Notes under the pieces: model-generated | What the model saw: the letters and a program-made list of their open reading frames with translations, nothing else | Database searches by the model: none | Told to the model about the DNA's origin: nothing | In this document: in pieces, positions 50,715-62,171 of the stretch | Numbering within the stretch: position 1 is the first letter of the stretch | How the letters are laid out: every line of letters begins with the position of its first letter | Position numbers and translations under genes: made by a program | Assembly: GCA_956465555.1 (NCBI GenBank) | Contig: OY101115.1 | Location: 2,046,001-2,110,000 of the forward strand | Length of the DNA stretch: 64,000 nucleotides | Source: Nitzschia sp. pyKryTriq1 | Taxonomy: Eukaryota; Bacillariophyta; Bacillariophyceae; Bacillariales; Bacillariaceae | Reading direction: 5' to 3'

Positions 50715-53579
50715 TCAAACGAGGGCTGGGATCTTCATGACGTCAGGGGTGAAATATTTGCCAGCAGGGTAGAGGCCTCTATAGGCAGCCTCTCTGCTTG
50801 GGTTATGAATCCCACAAAACCCAACTGGTATCTTAACAGTCTCCCTCGTTCCTGGATCCTTTCCAATTCGCCCATGCTTTACCTCGCAATCCAGCGCCGT
50901 AAGAGTAAAGCAGGCACAGTCTTTTTCGTCCATTTTCTTCGACATTTCCACTGGGTCGTCTGCGTTTGTTTGATCGTTGCTTGTCATTGGATCTGTTTCT
51001 ATCGATGCTTCGGTGAGCTTTCTCGACAACAATGCACACATAGGATGGAAATGGACCAGACATCGCGGTGCGGCACATTTCAGGATATATTCGGAAGGAG
51101 ACTTTGTAACTTCCTCTTCTGAATTCAGCGAATTTTGCCCCCATCCTTTCCCACACAAGGCGCACTCATGGATATCTTCCTCAGCATCTTCACTTGATGG
51201 TGGAGGTAGGCTTCCTTTCATCCAGACTCGACAAACCTCGTGAATCCATACTATGTCATTTCCAACTCTGACTCGGGACATCGCACCACCATGATATGGG
51301 CACGCGGCGCACTTTACTCCGTGGGACCCAACCTCTCCAAAAGAATATTCGGACTTACCCGCTAGTACCGGATCGTCGATGTGTGAGTCCTGGAGCCACT
51401 GGGGAGGCCTTGATCTCCGTCTGGACTTCTTGGCTTGATCATTGGATACGCCGGTGGAGGGGTCGCAGTTCCCCGCCAATGACTGCTGGGTGCTCTTGTA
51501 GGAACAGACTGCGCATTTCCAAGTGTATTCTGCTTCATCGAGATTGCTAGAAACCGGCTGTGTCTCTCCTTGATCATAACAACAACGTAGATGCGCACAC
51601 ACACCGCATTCAGAACACTCATACACCGGGGAGCTCTCATCAAGTTCTGGTGCCCAACAAACGGTGCAGCACAATGAATCCGACTCCTTCGCTGCATGAT
51701 TGAGACATTCGTGGACAGATGGAAGTGAAATGTTACCTGGTGAGGAGCAAATGACGCCAATCAAACCATTATTATCTGGCAAACATTCAGTAGTAGGATG
51801 CGACAGGGCCGAACGTGCCCGGGCCTTGCCGCGATCGTGGCCTGGTCTCGAAGTATCATTCAAAATATTCTTCACTAACTCTTCGTCGTCTAACATGCAA
51901 ACCGCCCGTGGATGTTCGTATTTGCTATCCGAAAGGCCTGAAGGGACGGCCACAGGGAAATTGCTGGAGTATATGTCATCGAGGGAGCCATCAGAACTGG
52001 ATACACTCCCGAAAATCTCGCCCCCTACGCGAAGAGCCAGCTTGATATCCCTCGGCCGTTTTTGACTAGCGCCTTCCAAACGAGCACCGGTAAGAAGTGA
52101 AGTGAAGAAGACTTTTTGCGGCATGTCATGTGGGCTTTTTTTGGTCCATATCAGTCGTGTTCGGCCGCAGCTAGTGCTCTTGGCATTTTTCCCAGTAGTG
52201 CTCGTGCTGGAGAGACCATGACGCCAATCATAGGTACCCAAATCATCCACGACTCGCTGCGCCTTCGTTGTGCTCAGATATCTACCATTCTGGACTTCCG
52301 AAGGCATTGTCGCTTCCAGCAACTTTCCATACCGCGAGCTCTTATCCATCTGAAGGTCATTGAATATTGACGACCTGCTACTAGATGAGTTCACTTTCAC
52401 CGAAATTAGTTGTCGCGTTGTGCAGCTGCGAACTTCTTCAATTTTCCTCCGTTTGGTTTTTGAACTATGCTCAAAGGAACGGAGCGAAATCTCGCCAGCC
52501 GGAGCAAAGTACTCATAAGATGATGCTGTATCTATTTCCTCTCCTTCTTTCTCGTTCGAGACCGAACGATCGGCATCTTCATGCTCTGGGATTGAAGGAA
52601 AACGAGGATGAAGTGGTAGGACAACCGAAGAGACCTCAAGCACCCCAGGATCATCGGAACGCCTTGATGCAGCACACCATGAGTCTGAAGATGTAGCCAG
52701 TCGCGTATTTAAAGGGCCTCGCCTCAGTTGCCCAATATCATATCTACCGAACCCCAGTGGACCCTCTTTGTAGGGCGTATAGAATCCATCATCCACCATG
52801 AGGATTTCCGTCATATCATCAATATCAAAGGGTAAGTTCCTAGCAACCGGGTTACTATGATGCATCCATGGCAATGCGAGAGGTTGAAGAATTGCTCGAG
52901 AAAGCCTAGTGGCGTCGCAAATAAGACTCCTCTGGTAGGATCGCTCATCCAGCATCGTCAACATAGATGCACAGGCATCGATATTCGACGAGGAACTTCC
53001 ATCAGCATTGTCGTTGTCTTCGCGCTCCGTTTCTAACAATTCTACGTCGCCATTTGATCCCTAGCAATCCGAGAGTACGGGTAAGACTGAGCCGTTTGGA
53101 TTGCACGGCGTAGCAACAGCTCCCTCTATACAGTAGTGTAAACTCACCTTCTCCGATCCCTGACCAAATTCGTCTTGATAGGGCTGCCTCGGCGTTTTAG
53201 TCCGAGTGGATTGACGTTTGACTGTTCCTGCTTTGGATGAACTCAAAATCTCATTTTTCATTTCTTCTGGTAAAGTTCGTTTTTCGCTACCACCACTCGA
53301 GCTTCGGCGAAGTAACCTTTTGGTACCGGTACCGGTACTTGCTGGTTCAACGGTACCACTAGGACCTGCTGCTAGACTAGAATCTGCGTCCTCAGACTTT
53401 GGGCTTCTTCGTTTTCTCGTAGATTGCCTAACGCCTCCGTTCGTGTTGAGCTCTGGTGTACCTCCCGACTCCCCGGCGCCAACATGATTCACTTCACGGT
53501 AAGTGTTGGTGGGAGTAACGTTAGTACCGTTAGTCGTCCCTGATGTTGTCCCAAGAATGTCAGTGGTTGGTTCGTCCAT
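50715..53579 (-). CDS. PHD/extended-PHD chromatin reader
   Basis: Exons 53579-53148 and 53060-50715 give 925 aa; the 87-nt intron is phase 0 (GQGSEK joined to GSNGDVELL). Residues from about 600 hold a tandem Cys/His array. The first PHD is CCTVCWAPELDESSPVYECS, then CGVCAHLRCCYD and WKCAVC. The second part is VKCAACPYHGGAMSRV, then WIHEVCRVWM, a degenerate finger HECALCGKGWG, and LKCAAPRCLVHFHPMCALLS, ending with FCGIHNP. This layout is the PHD, zinc-knuckle, extended-PHD module of BRPF/JADE-like readers, which bind histone H3 tails and DNA. The N-terminal third is Ser/Thr/Arg-rich; codons for a TGTGT run there are GGTACCGGTACC-type DNA, a rare intergenic-style repeat inside an exon. An additional 5' exon is possible (acceptor TTCTGCAG near 53620). 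Confidence 0.82.
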
Positions 53580-55583
53580 CGCGAACCCTGCAGCTGGAAG
53601 AGGCTCCAATTGAATGTCTGCAGAAATCAAACAATCCTTTTCAACTTGTGTTATGTTGTTGTTGGCTCTAAATTAGAGCTAGCAGCCGATAAAATAAATA
53701 ATGGTACCAATAGCAACTCTCTAGAGTAGAGAGAGCTACCGGCACTTGCAGTAAATAGCAACCACGGTCACGGTCGTCGGTCGTGTGGTCGTGTGGGTGG
53801 AGGGTCGGTGCAGGATGGCAACCAACAAGATTTTGCGGCCTTCATCCAAGAAATAAAGCCCGGCCCGCCCGCCCGCGCGCCTGCGCGTAAAGGTAGGTAT
53901 TATGCCATTCAAAGATATTATTCTAAAAAAGCATGTACAGGAATACGTATGATGATTTTAACGAAATCTTTACTGTAGAGAGAGTACCTGGTACCAGGTA
54001 CTGTTACTGTACCGTACTCGTACTGTTCTGTACGAAGTACCTGGCGCTTACTGTAGCTACCGGTAGATGTATTGGGGGATCGTAAAAAGAGGGGATACTG
54101 CATCGTCCTTTGTCGTGCTGAGTTCTCGCCAGAGGAGGTTCGTCGTCTCTCTCTCTTTACTTTCTAAAAAGAAGTAGTAGAGTTTACTCTGTACTCGTAC
54201 CGGTAGATAAGAGGCAGCAGCTGCTGCTCTACTACTGTACTACTGGTAGAAGTACTTCTGCTGCTGCCTCTCCTCGTCTAGCTCTACTAGTACACTGCTT
54301 TTCTCTTGTTCCTGTACAGAGAAGAGTGGGTAGATTATTGTTGGTAGCTCTGTCTATCATTAGTAGAGTACAGTACCAGGTACTTTACTTGTATCATTAC
54401 AGCCGCCTTACCAGTATTTCGTTCATCGTAGCAAGGCAAAAGATACCGGTACGGGTATCATTGGCAGATCGGCTGAGAGGATGCCGTCGCCCCGCGCTCG
54501 GGTGAAAGTGTTAAAATGTGGCGGAATCAAATTTTTGAGGGGGAAACTTTCACGAATTTTGTTCGAGTGGCCGCGTTCGTGGCTCTATGTAAACACGGTC
54601 AGTTGAAACCCTCACATGTGGGGTTCTCTTTCTTCAATCATGTATATAGTTTAATGATAGTGGATCGGCCAGTGCACAATCTTGGCTCTTGTAGCCAACG
54701 AAATCAGTTCAACTGGAAAATAGCCCTCTAATTAGATTCTTCCGTTTGCGCCCAAGCATGTCCCCCAAGAGTCACCAAATTCCTCGATAGCAGGCGCGAA
54801 AAGTCATCGAACGACGTTTCCGCGCGCTGGAAAAACTCAGTAGAAAAATCATTTTGGGGGAACGCCTTAACGTATTTACCTGTAGAATTGTGTTTACTAT
54901 TGCCCCATGCAGTTTTTTCGCGCAATCCCAGCAGTCACATTATTTGGACTTAGACAGAACAACTTTCGAAATTGGCTGACCGGCGCTGAATTTTTGAAAA
55001 CACAAGGTTTCAATGAGCGCGTGCCTTGCTTGCGCCGTTGCGTAACTCTCTCGGCGCGAGGTAGATGGTTTGCCATTTTCTTTGCCGAAGTAAAAAAGTC
55101 GCCTCCGCCATCCTGCAGAAGACACGAAGCTGTTGTCACAGTTTGGGTCAACAAGGAAGTGGTCGTCAAAGTTCACATCGTAATATAATAGCAAGCAAAC
55201 AAAATCAAGATGAGAACGGCTACTTCACTTGGATCCGGCTATGTTGGGGGTGAATTCACATTCAAACCAATTCAGGTACGGCTCGGAAAGATTATGGAAT
55301 GGACCAATGCTACGGTGTCACGAGGGCAAGATTTGTTTGGTTTCTTTCCGGAAAGTCAACGTAAAGCGATCCGACTAGCAAAGCAATGCGACGGGAAAGA
55401 ATCATGCAGGGCTTCACCCAAATGCTGCATTGGTTTTTCGCCACGAGTTACATCATTGGAGACTCCTTTCAATCGACATCAAAGCAAAGCTCACTCTCGT
55501 CTTTCATTTTATCCTAAATTACTTGTATTCAACAGTCATGCGATCGAACTTCCACCCCAGTTTCGGATTTCCAGAAGGTGTCG
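53580..55583. other. Long intergenic region, no confident gene
   Basis: About 2 kb. GTAC clusters at 53980-54060, 54185-54270 and 54363-54458. ORFs at 54516-54731 and 54907-55188 start with ATG but have no recognisable features. A short ATG-started stretch at 55210-55275 (MRTATSLGSGYVGG, ending CAG before GTACGG) could be an upstream exon or part of a 5' leader for the cyclin gene; unproven. Confidence 0.4.
53980..54060. repeat. GTAC palindrome cluster
   Basis: ACCTGGTACCAGGTACTG, GTACCGTACTCGTACTG and CTACCGGTAG words in 80 bp. Confidence 0.75.
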
Positions 55584-56690
55584 ATGGAAGATTCAGCGGA
55601 TGAGCCCGAGTCAAAGCCGTATGGAATCGTCGTAAGTACTCCTACTCGGTCATCGATCGGTCGTTGCCTTCCGTTTTCGCCATGGTCATGGATGGAATCA
55701 AATTTGTTTCCTCCTCCCCCGTGACTTATATACATATACATGAATGCATATATCTCACAATTTTTCTCCTTGATGACGTCATATTACTTATGGTTTTTGT
55801 TTTGAATTGATATCAACTGATATCCCCCGCCACCAAAAATTTGATGAAACGCGCAAATAAATTCACACATGTAGACTCCCATCGACGAAAAACTTTGCAT
55901 CTGCACGGAGGACCTCTTCAAAGACATGAGAGAACGTCAGGTCGAGTATGTGGCTCCCGGCTCCTACTATCCTAGAGCCTCTTACCTTCCCTACCGTCGC
56001 TACTTGGTTGATTGGATGAGCGATGTGGGCGAGCAGTGTCGACTTCACCCGTCTACTGTTCATGTTAGCATTTTGTATCTTGATAAAATCTTCCGAACGC
56101 GTGATATCCCCAGAGGGCAATGGCAACTTTTGGCAACCGCGTGTATTAGCGTTGCCGCCAAGTATGAAGAAGCGGAGGAGCACTGCCCACCAATCCCTGA
56201 GCTTCTGAGACTGACGAAGCTTGTCAATGCCGGTCACAATTCCCTGTCTTTTCGAGAAGGCGAACTCGAAGTACTTCGGCACCTTGGCTGGCAGCTTCGT
56301 GCCGTCCCTCCAATTCACGTCATCGGTTACTTTCTGTCAAAAGGGGTAACGTTTATGAATGATTCGTGGCAAGGTCGTGGCCTGATAGAAAAGATTCCGA
56401 AATATGTGAAGAAATATGCCGAGTTCTTCTGCAACCTGACTCTTCAAGAGTATTCCTTTCAACGGTACTTGCCAACACACCTCTCAGCAGCTATCCTCTT
56501 GGCTTCTCGTGTGGCGCTTCAGTTGGAACCACGATGGCGACCGGAACTAGTGCGCCTCACGGGTTATGAAGAGGTTGAAATCATGGATGCATTCCACCAC
56601 GTATGGACGTACTATGAAGAGCAATTCCCTGGCCATGGATCTCGAGCAATATCTCCCAGAAGTGTCACGCATGTCGACATGTACCCATGA
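55584..56690 (+). CDS. Cyclin (cyclin-box protein)
   Basis: Regulatory subunit of a cyclin-dependent kinase. Exon 1 is short (55584-55631, MEDSADEPESKPYGIV); after a 243-nt intron exon 2 is 55875-56690, total 287 aa. The N-terminal cyclin box begins at about residue 40 with YLPYRRYLVDWMSDVGEQCR, includes the typical VHVSILYLDKIF and QLLATACISVAAKYEE (the conserved K and E that contact the kinase), and ends near LEVLRHLGWQLRAVPP. The C-terminal box covers about 165-265 (FFCNLTLQEYSFQRYLPTHL, AAILLASRVAL). There is no destruction box in the short N-terminus. The class is not certain: the compact form and the MSDVGEQ block recall A/B- or J-type cyclins. Confidence 0.85.
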
Positions 56691-57315
56691 ACAAGGCACG
56701 AGACATCTTACTGTACCTCTGGCTGATTGCACAGACAGCTGTGCTTTCAACGATCATTTGTCGACCTCTTCCCTCCTCTTGCTATTCATTCTTTCGGCTA
56801 CTTGAGCTGGTTGCCCTTTGCTGGGCATGTTTGCCGCCAACAACACTTTTGCAGTTACGAAACGAACATCGGGCGGCTTGAAACCGGACCTGGCCTTTCT
56901 ATCTCTGCTAGCTGTGTTGTTAAGCTCGCTCTGACAGGACGATTATTCTGTACACTACTAGATATAAATTGTTCTGGCTTGGCTTTCCACTTCTTTCGCT
57001 TTGTGTACCTAACGGTACTGTCTGTAGCCGCAGCGATATCAGGATAATGTACCTGGCGCTGATCGGTGGTGCACCATCGTCTTCTCCCGCGGCTCTGTGG
57101 TACTTGTACTGTACCTGGTACGTAGATCCGATTTTTTTATCGTTCTACTCATCTCACCACTGGTACCAGGTACTATGGTTAGCACAGACCCTTTCTTCCA
57201 GAAAGCAGCGACGCAAGTGCAGACTAACTGTTATCTTCCTACCGCTGTGCGAGTACAATAGTTGTAGAAGACTCTCCACTCTCTATTGTAGCAGAGAGAG
57301 GAGAGTAGCAGGCAG

Positions 57316-57339
57316 GACCAGGACCAGGACCAGGACCAG
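57316..57339. repeat. CCAGGA hexamer repeat
   Basis: Four tandem copies of a CCAGGA-type hexamer that run into GTAC palindromes (CCAGTACCTGGTACTG). Confidence 0.8.
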
Positions 57340-57509
57340 TACCTGGTACTGTACTGGTACTGTACCGGTACTCGTACCGGTAGGGCAAGAAGTCAAAAAC
57401 AGCCGTAAGGATAAATACAGTCAGTAGTCGAAGCAGTCGAATAAATCGAAGCAATCGACCAGCGTAGCTTGCCGCTTGCCATCTTCTTCTGACCGACGCG
57501 AGATGATAC

Positions 57510-57625
57510 TGTACCGTTACATACCGGTAGTACTGTTACCAGGTGCATAACGTACCAGGTACTCGTACAATACCGGTACCGTACGGTAATGTATGTACGT
57601 GTACCAGGTACCAGTACCAGGCACG
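57510..57625. repeat. GTAC palindrome cluster
   Basis: CCGTTACATACCGGTAGT, GTACCAGGTACTCGTAC and CAGGTACCAGTACCAGG words. Confidence 0.75.
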
Positions 57626-57893
57626 GCCGGTAGAGGGAGGGCGACTTCTAATCATTATTTTTGCCGCCGGTACTGCACCATCAGTACTAAAAGACGTAGG
57701 ATTCTACGTGGCGGATCCGCAGTCCAACCAAAAGAGAAACAGGCGAGATTTTGGGATTTGATAGTTGTTGCCTCACAAAACCTTACCTCTTTCAACAGCA
57801 ACAGCACAACAACTACCACCAGTTCCAGTTACGTTAAGAAAGTCAGCCTGATCCTGTCTACTCGTAGTCCGAAAGTAAAGCAAGGCGAGCGTT

Positions 57894-60800
57894 ATGGGAG
57901 TTCCAGCCTTTTTTCGGTGGCTATCCGAAAAATACCCAAAAATCATAGAAGATATTCTCGAGGAGCGTGTCAAGTTGGTGGGGAACCATGGTTCGACTAG
58001 AATACCCTTCGACTCTACCCGTCCGAATCCATCAGGACTAGAATGTGATAATTTATACGTGGATTTAAATGGAATCATTCACCCGTGTTCCCATCCAGAG
58101 CAAGGACCGCAACCCAAGACGGAAGAGGAAATGTACGAAAATGTCTGCCATTACATCGACCGATTATTTCGTATTATGCGACCACGAAAGCTCCTGTATC
58201 TAGCAATTGATGGAGTTGCACCGAGAGCAAAGATGAACCAGCAACGCGCTCGTCGTTTCCGATCGGCGCAAGAGGCTAGAGAAAATCTTGAGGTTGAAGA
58301 GAACGTACGAAACGAGCTCAGCAAGATGGGTCAGAAGGTCCCACCAGCAAAGAAAGCTTGGGATTCCAATGTCATCACTCCGGGAACTCCTTTTATGATC
58401 CGTCTAGCCGACTACTTGCGATTTTACATCCGTAAACGAATTAGCACAGACAAGGCCTGGCAAAACATCCGTGTCATCTTTAGTGATGCCAGCGTTCCTG
58501 GCGAAGGCGAGCACAAGATCATGTCGCATGTTCGACTCCAGCGAAGCCAACCAGGATACTCCCCCAACCTGGTTCATGTTCTCCATGGTCTGGATGCAGA
58601 TCTTATCATGTTGGCATTGGCTACACATGAAGCTCACTTTTACATTTCCCGAGAAGAAGTGCTATTTGGACGCAAGTCCCAGGAAGAAAATGAGAAACGT
58701 CAGATTGAGACCATGTTTCGCGATAAACAACGTGCTCTCGATGAAGATGCTGGTGAGGCCGCAATGCAACTTCTAGAAAACAAGCAAAAACCTCTGGTCC
58801 GGGTCAGTATCCCCATCTTGCGAGAATATTTGGCAAACGAATTTGCTTCCTGCCTCGTACCCGGAAGAATACCTTTCCAACCATCTCTGGAGCGGCTTAT
58901 TGATGACATTGTCTTTTTATGTTTCTTTGTGGGTAATGACTTTCTTCCCCACCTTCCGAGTTTGGACATTAGAGTGGGTGCGTTGGACTTTCTTTTCAAT
59001 GTCTATAAGCGTGTATTACCCACGCTTGGAGATTACATCACAAATCATGGAGGTCAGGTGAATCTGTCTCATGTGGATGTGATATTGGCAGAAGTTGGAA
59101 GTATCGAAGACTACGTCTTTTCTATGAAGCATGAAAACGAGGTGCGTGAACAGGAGCGTCGTGAGCAAATGAAGGCAAGAAAGAAAGCCTCAAATGGTCG
59201 CAGTCTTGACGCACCACCTCCGGTAGCGCCCACGAACACGACGCCTCGAGGCCGCGCTGCCAAAATTCTAGCTCGCCAAGCAGATGAAAAGCAAGCTCTT
59301 CTAAAGAAGGAGGGTCAGGGGAAAATCAAGGTATCACACATGCAAACAAAAGCGAATGTTGATGCTGCGGAAGCTCTCAAGAAATCGTTGCTTGGGGGGT
59401 TGTCGGGCATAAAGAAAGAAGAGAACCATGAAGATGGGTTGAAGGACGAAGCCATGGAAGAGACAGAAGAATCTCCAGTGGTCAAAAAGGAAGAGGGAGA
59501 CGATGTAAGTGGAGGCGTCAAGCAGGAGAATGCGGGAGATTTCATTAAGGAAGAGAATGGTGAAACTACAGTCAAGGAAGAAGCTGGCACAGACGAGGAC
59601 CCCAAAGATGAAGGGAGAAAGCGAAAGCTGGATCAAGTGAAAACAGAGAATGGGGTTGGTGAAGTTGGCGACGCCGAAGATGAGTTCGATGTTGACGACG
59701 ATGATGACGATGACGATGACGAAGGTGAAGAAGAAATGGAGCCGAAGATAGTAATTGAGGAAGACTTGAGCCCGGAGGTCGCCCAGGTTTTTAAGGATCG
59801 TGTAAAGAATGAACAGCAGAAGAAGTTGGACGAGTATGCCAAAAATGTTGACGACAAAGTCCGCCTACATGAGACGGGCTGGAAAGACCGTTACTATACT
59901 GATAAGTGCAAGGCAGACGACGTTGCGGCACACGGTGGGCGAGAGCACTTGTTTCGATCTTATGTCATGGGCCTTTGCTGGGTGATGAAATATTATTATG
60001 ATGGGTGTCCAAGTTGGAAATGGTTCTACCCCTTTCACTATGCACCATTCGCCTCTGATCTTCGAAATATTGAACGATTCCAAGACGATGTCAACTCGTT
60101 TGAGTCAAGCCGGCCTTTCAATCCTGTTGAGCAGCTGATGGCTGTCTTGCCCTCGGATTCGTCGCATGCAATCCCCAGTGAGGCAAGGTGGCTCATGACA
60201 GATCCGGAGAGTCCAATCATCGACTTCTACCCGAAGGATGTTCCGGTAGATCCTAACGGGAAAGCCATGCCATGGCTTTGGGTTGTCCTGTTACCTTTCA
60301 TTGACGAAGATCGGCTACTTTCTGCCTTGTAAGTACTGCTCAAGTTGTCGGGCTTTCTTCTATCAATGATAGATTATCTCTCACCCCTTTCCTCGCACGA
60401 TCATAGGACACCGACGATGGCAAAATGGACAAAGGAAGAGTTGTTTTGCAATGCTCGCGGGCTTGATGACGGGTATCTATTCATCCACGCAAGTCACCCT
60501 CTATCGGCAAAGTTGAGTACCGTTCTTCAACCTGGCAAGACTGCAAAATCTCCCAAGATGCGGCTGATGGACGCGGCTGCCTATGGATGCCCTGGCTTCA
60601 CTGGATCCGTCCGGCCTCCGTTGAGTAATGAAATGCACCCCTCGGACGGAGAAGTGAAAATTGAAGCACCCCGCGCGTCGTCAAAAGCAGAATTTACCAG
60701 CCACGATAGCCTCTTCACAGAACCCATTATCGCCAACGACACAGTGTGCGTTGCCTTTACCGAGCCCCTAAAGCTTTCCCACAAGAGTATCTCGCTTCCT

Positions 60801-61577
60801 GGTTCGGTGCCCCCTCCACCATGTCTTACCGCGGATGATAAACGTATTCGTAGGCCAAGGCTTAATCGCGGCGGCGGAACGATTGCCAACATGGGTATGT
60901 CAAATGGGCAGAGCTACCAGAGTGGGTACGGCAGTATGAATATTAGTTCCTATGAGCGAGACTTGGCGCAGCGAACTGGTCGAGGAAATCAGATGAACCA
61001 AGCTGGTACACGAGCATGGGGTGCCATGGAACCTACCCCAAAGCGACAGTATCAAGGCAGAAATCCCTTTCAGGGCCAGGCAAATGGAGGAGTTCGGCCT
61101 CCCGCGCAAAACAGGCCTCCTTGGCAGCAAAACCAACAACCACAGCACCAACCCATGCAAAATCAGCGCCAGGGCCAGGGCTATCACCACCACCAGCAAG
61201 TTCCTCACTACCAGTCTCAACAGGGTGGGCGTCCCCCTTACCAGCAGCATCAAAGTCAAGGGTATGGCCAACAGCATCATCATCAGCATCAGCATCAGCA
61301 TCAGCAGCAATATCAACAACAAGGCCCGGTTAATTATCCCCAGCAGGGATATAATCGAAATCCACCTCCTCCTCCACCGCCTCGAAACGCTCCACCCGGA
61401 CCGAGGCAGGGTTTTGATTTCCGAGCCCACGCCCAGACTGGTGCTGGTCCTGGTGGTCCCCGCCCCAACCAACCTCCTCCCAATCAAGGTTCCTCCCAGG
61501 TGAACGCAAATGTCATGAGTAGTCTGAAAGCTCAACTGGCGAGCACCTTGAAGCAAAATCGTCGCCAACAGAAATAG
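57894..61577 (+). CDS. 5'-3' exoribonuclease, XRN2/Rat1 type
   Basis: Nuclear exonuclease that degrades 5'-monophosphate RNA in transcription termination and rRNA maturation. Exons 57894-60328 and 60407-61577 give 1201 aa; the 78-nt intron joins LLSAL to TPTMAKWT. The start MGVPAFFRWLSEKYPKII is the invariant XRN N-terminus. Catalytic blocks follow: LYVDLNGIIHPC, YLAIDGVAPRAKMNQQRARR, VIFSDASVPGEGEHKIM, HVLHGLDADLIMLAL and LCFFVGNDFLPHLPSLDIR. CR2 continues after an acidic, Lys-rich insert (about 490-630) that replaces the usual zinc knuckle; it holds several psi-K-x-E sites. Blocks GWKDRYYTDKC, VMGLCWVMKYYYDGCPSWKW and FYPKDVPVDPNGKAMPWLWV complete the core. The C-terminus (about 870-1201) is Gln/Gly/Pro-rich with a His-Gln run from a CATCAG repeat (61272-61305). 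Confidence 0.94.
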
Positions 61578-62171
61578 GTACTTTCATTCATAAGAATGCC
61601 TAGTAGTAGCTAGATGAACAATCTCTACCTCCTCTCCCATGCTGGTAGATACGGTACGTTGAGGAGTCGTCGTCGCATGTAGAGTTCGTATGATCGCGAA
61701 ACTCGTACATACCGGTAGCTCTCTATGTCTGATTTGGCGCGCGCGCATCACCTGATCAGCGCCTGTCCGTCATACGACTCACATGATACGAGAACGGAGC
61801 GAAAGCGCAGCGCGCATGCGTTTTCTCGCATGTCCGTCGTCGGTGTAAGCGGTATCTTTTGGATCGTCGTCGTTGACAACTCCATCACGTCGTCATCGAC
61901 ACGTGATGATGATGCGACGGTTCCCATTTTGATCGACCACACGACCACCTCTTTGTTTTGTTGGCATCAAAAGTCCAAGCCCACAAAAAATATCTGCCCA
62001 AGGTCACTGTGGTTACAATAACCTTGTTGCTTGACCACGGTCTAAGACAGTCAGTGGAAAGTTGAATCATCGTCTACTTTCGTCGGCACTCGATTGGTTA
62101 TAAAAATATTTTATTGAAGAATCTTCCGGTTGAATTCCTTGGCTTTTTGATCGCTAAACTTTCCCTTGAAA
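61578..62171. other. Intergenic region, no gene seen
   Basis: About 590 bp; a few GTAC/CTAG words near 61600-61720 and otherwise nothing. Probably the promoter of the carnitine acyltransferase gene. Confidence 0.5.

Larger units (their letters stand above)
56691..57893. other. Intergenic region with GTAC repeats
   Basis: No gene seen. GTAC clusters at 57097-57180, 57335-57385 and 57510-57625, and a CCAGGA hexamer run at 57316-57339. Confidence 0.5.

Noticed and set aside
54516-55188. ATG-started ORFs of 71 and 93 codons
   Set aside because: No conserved-looking sequence or splice-linked partner; frame lengths are within chance.
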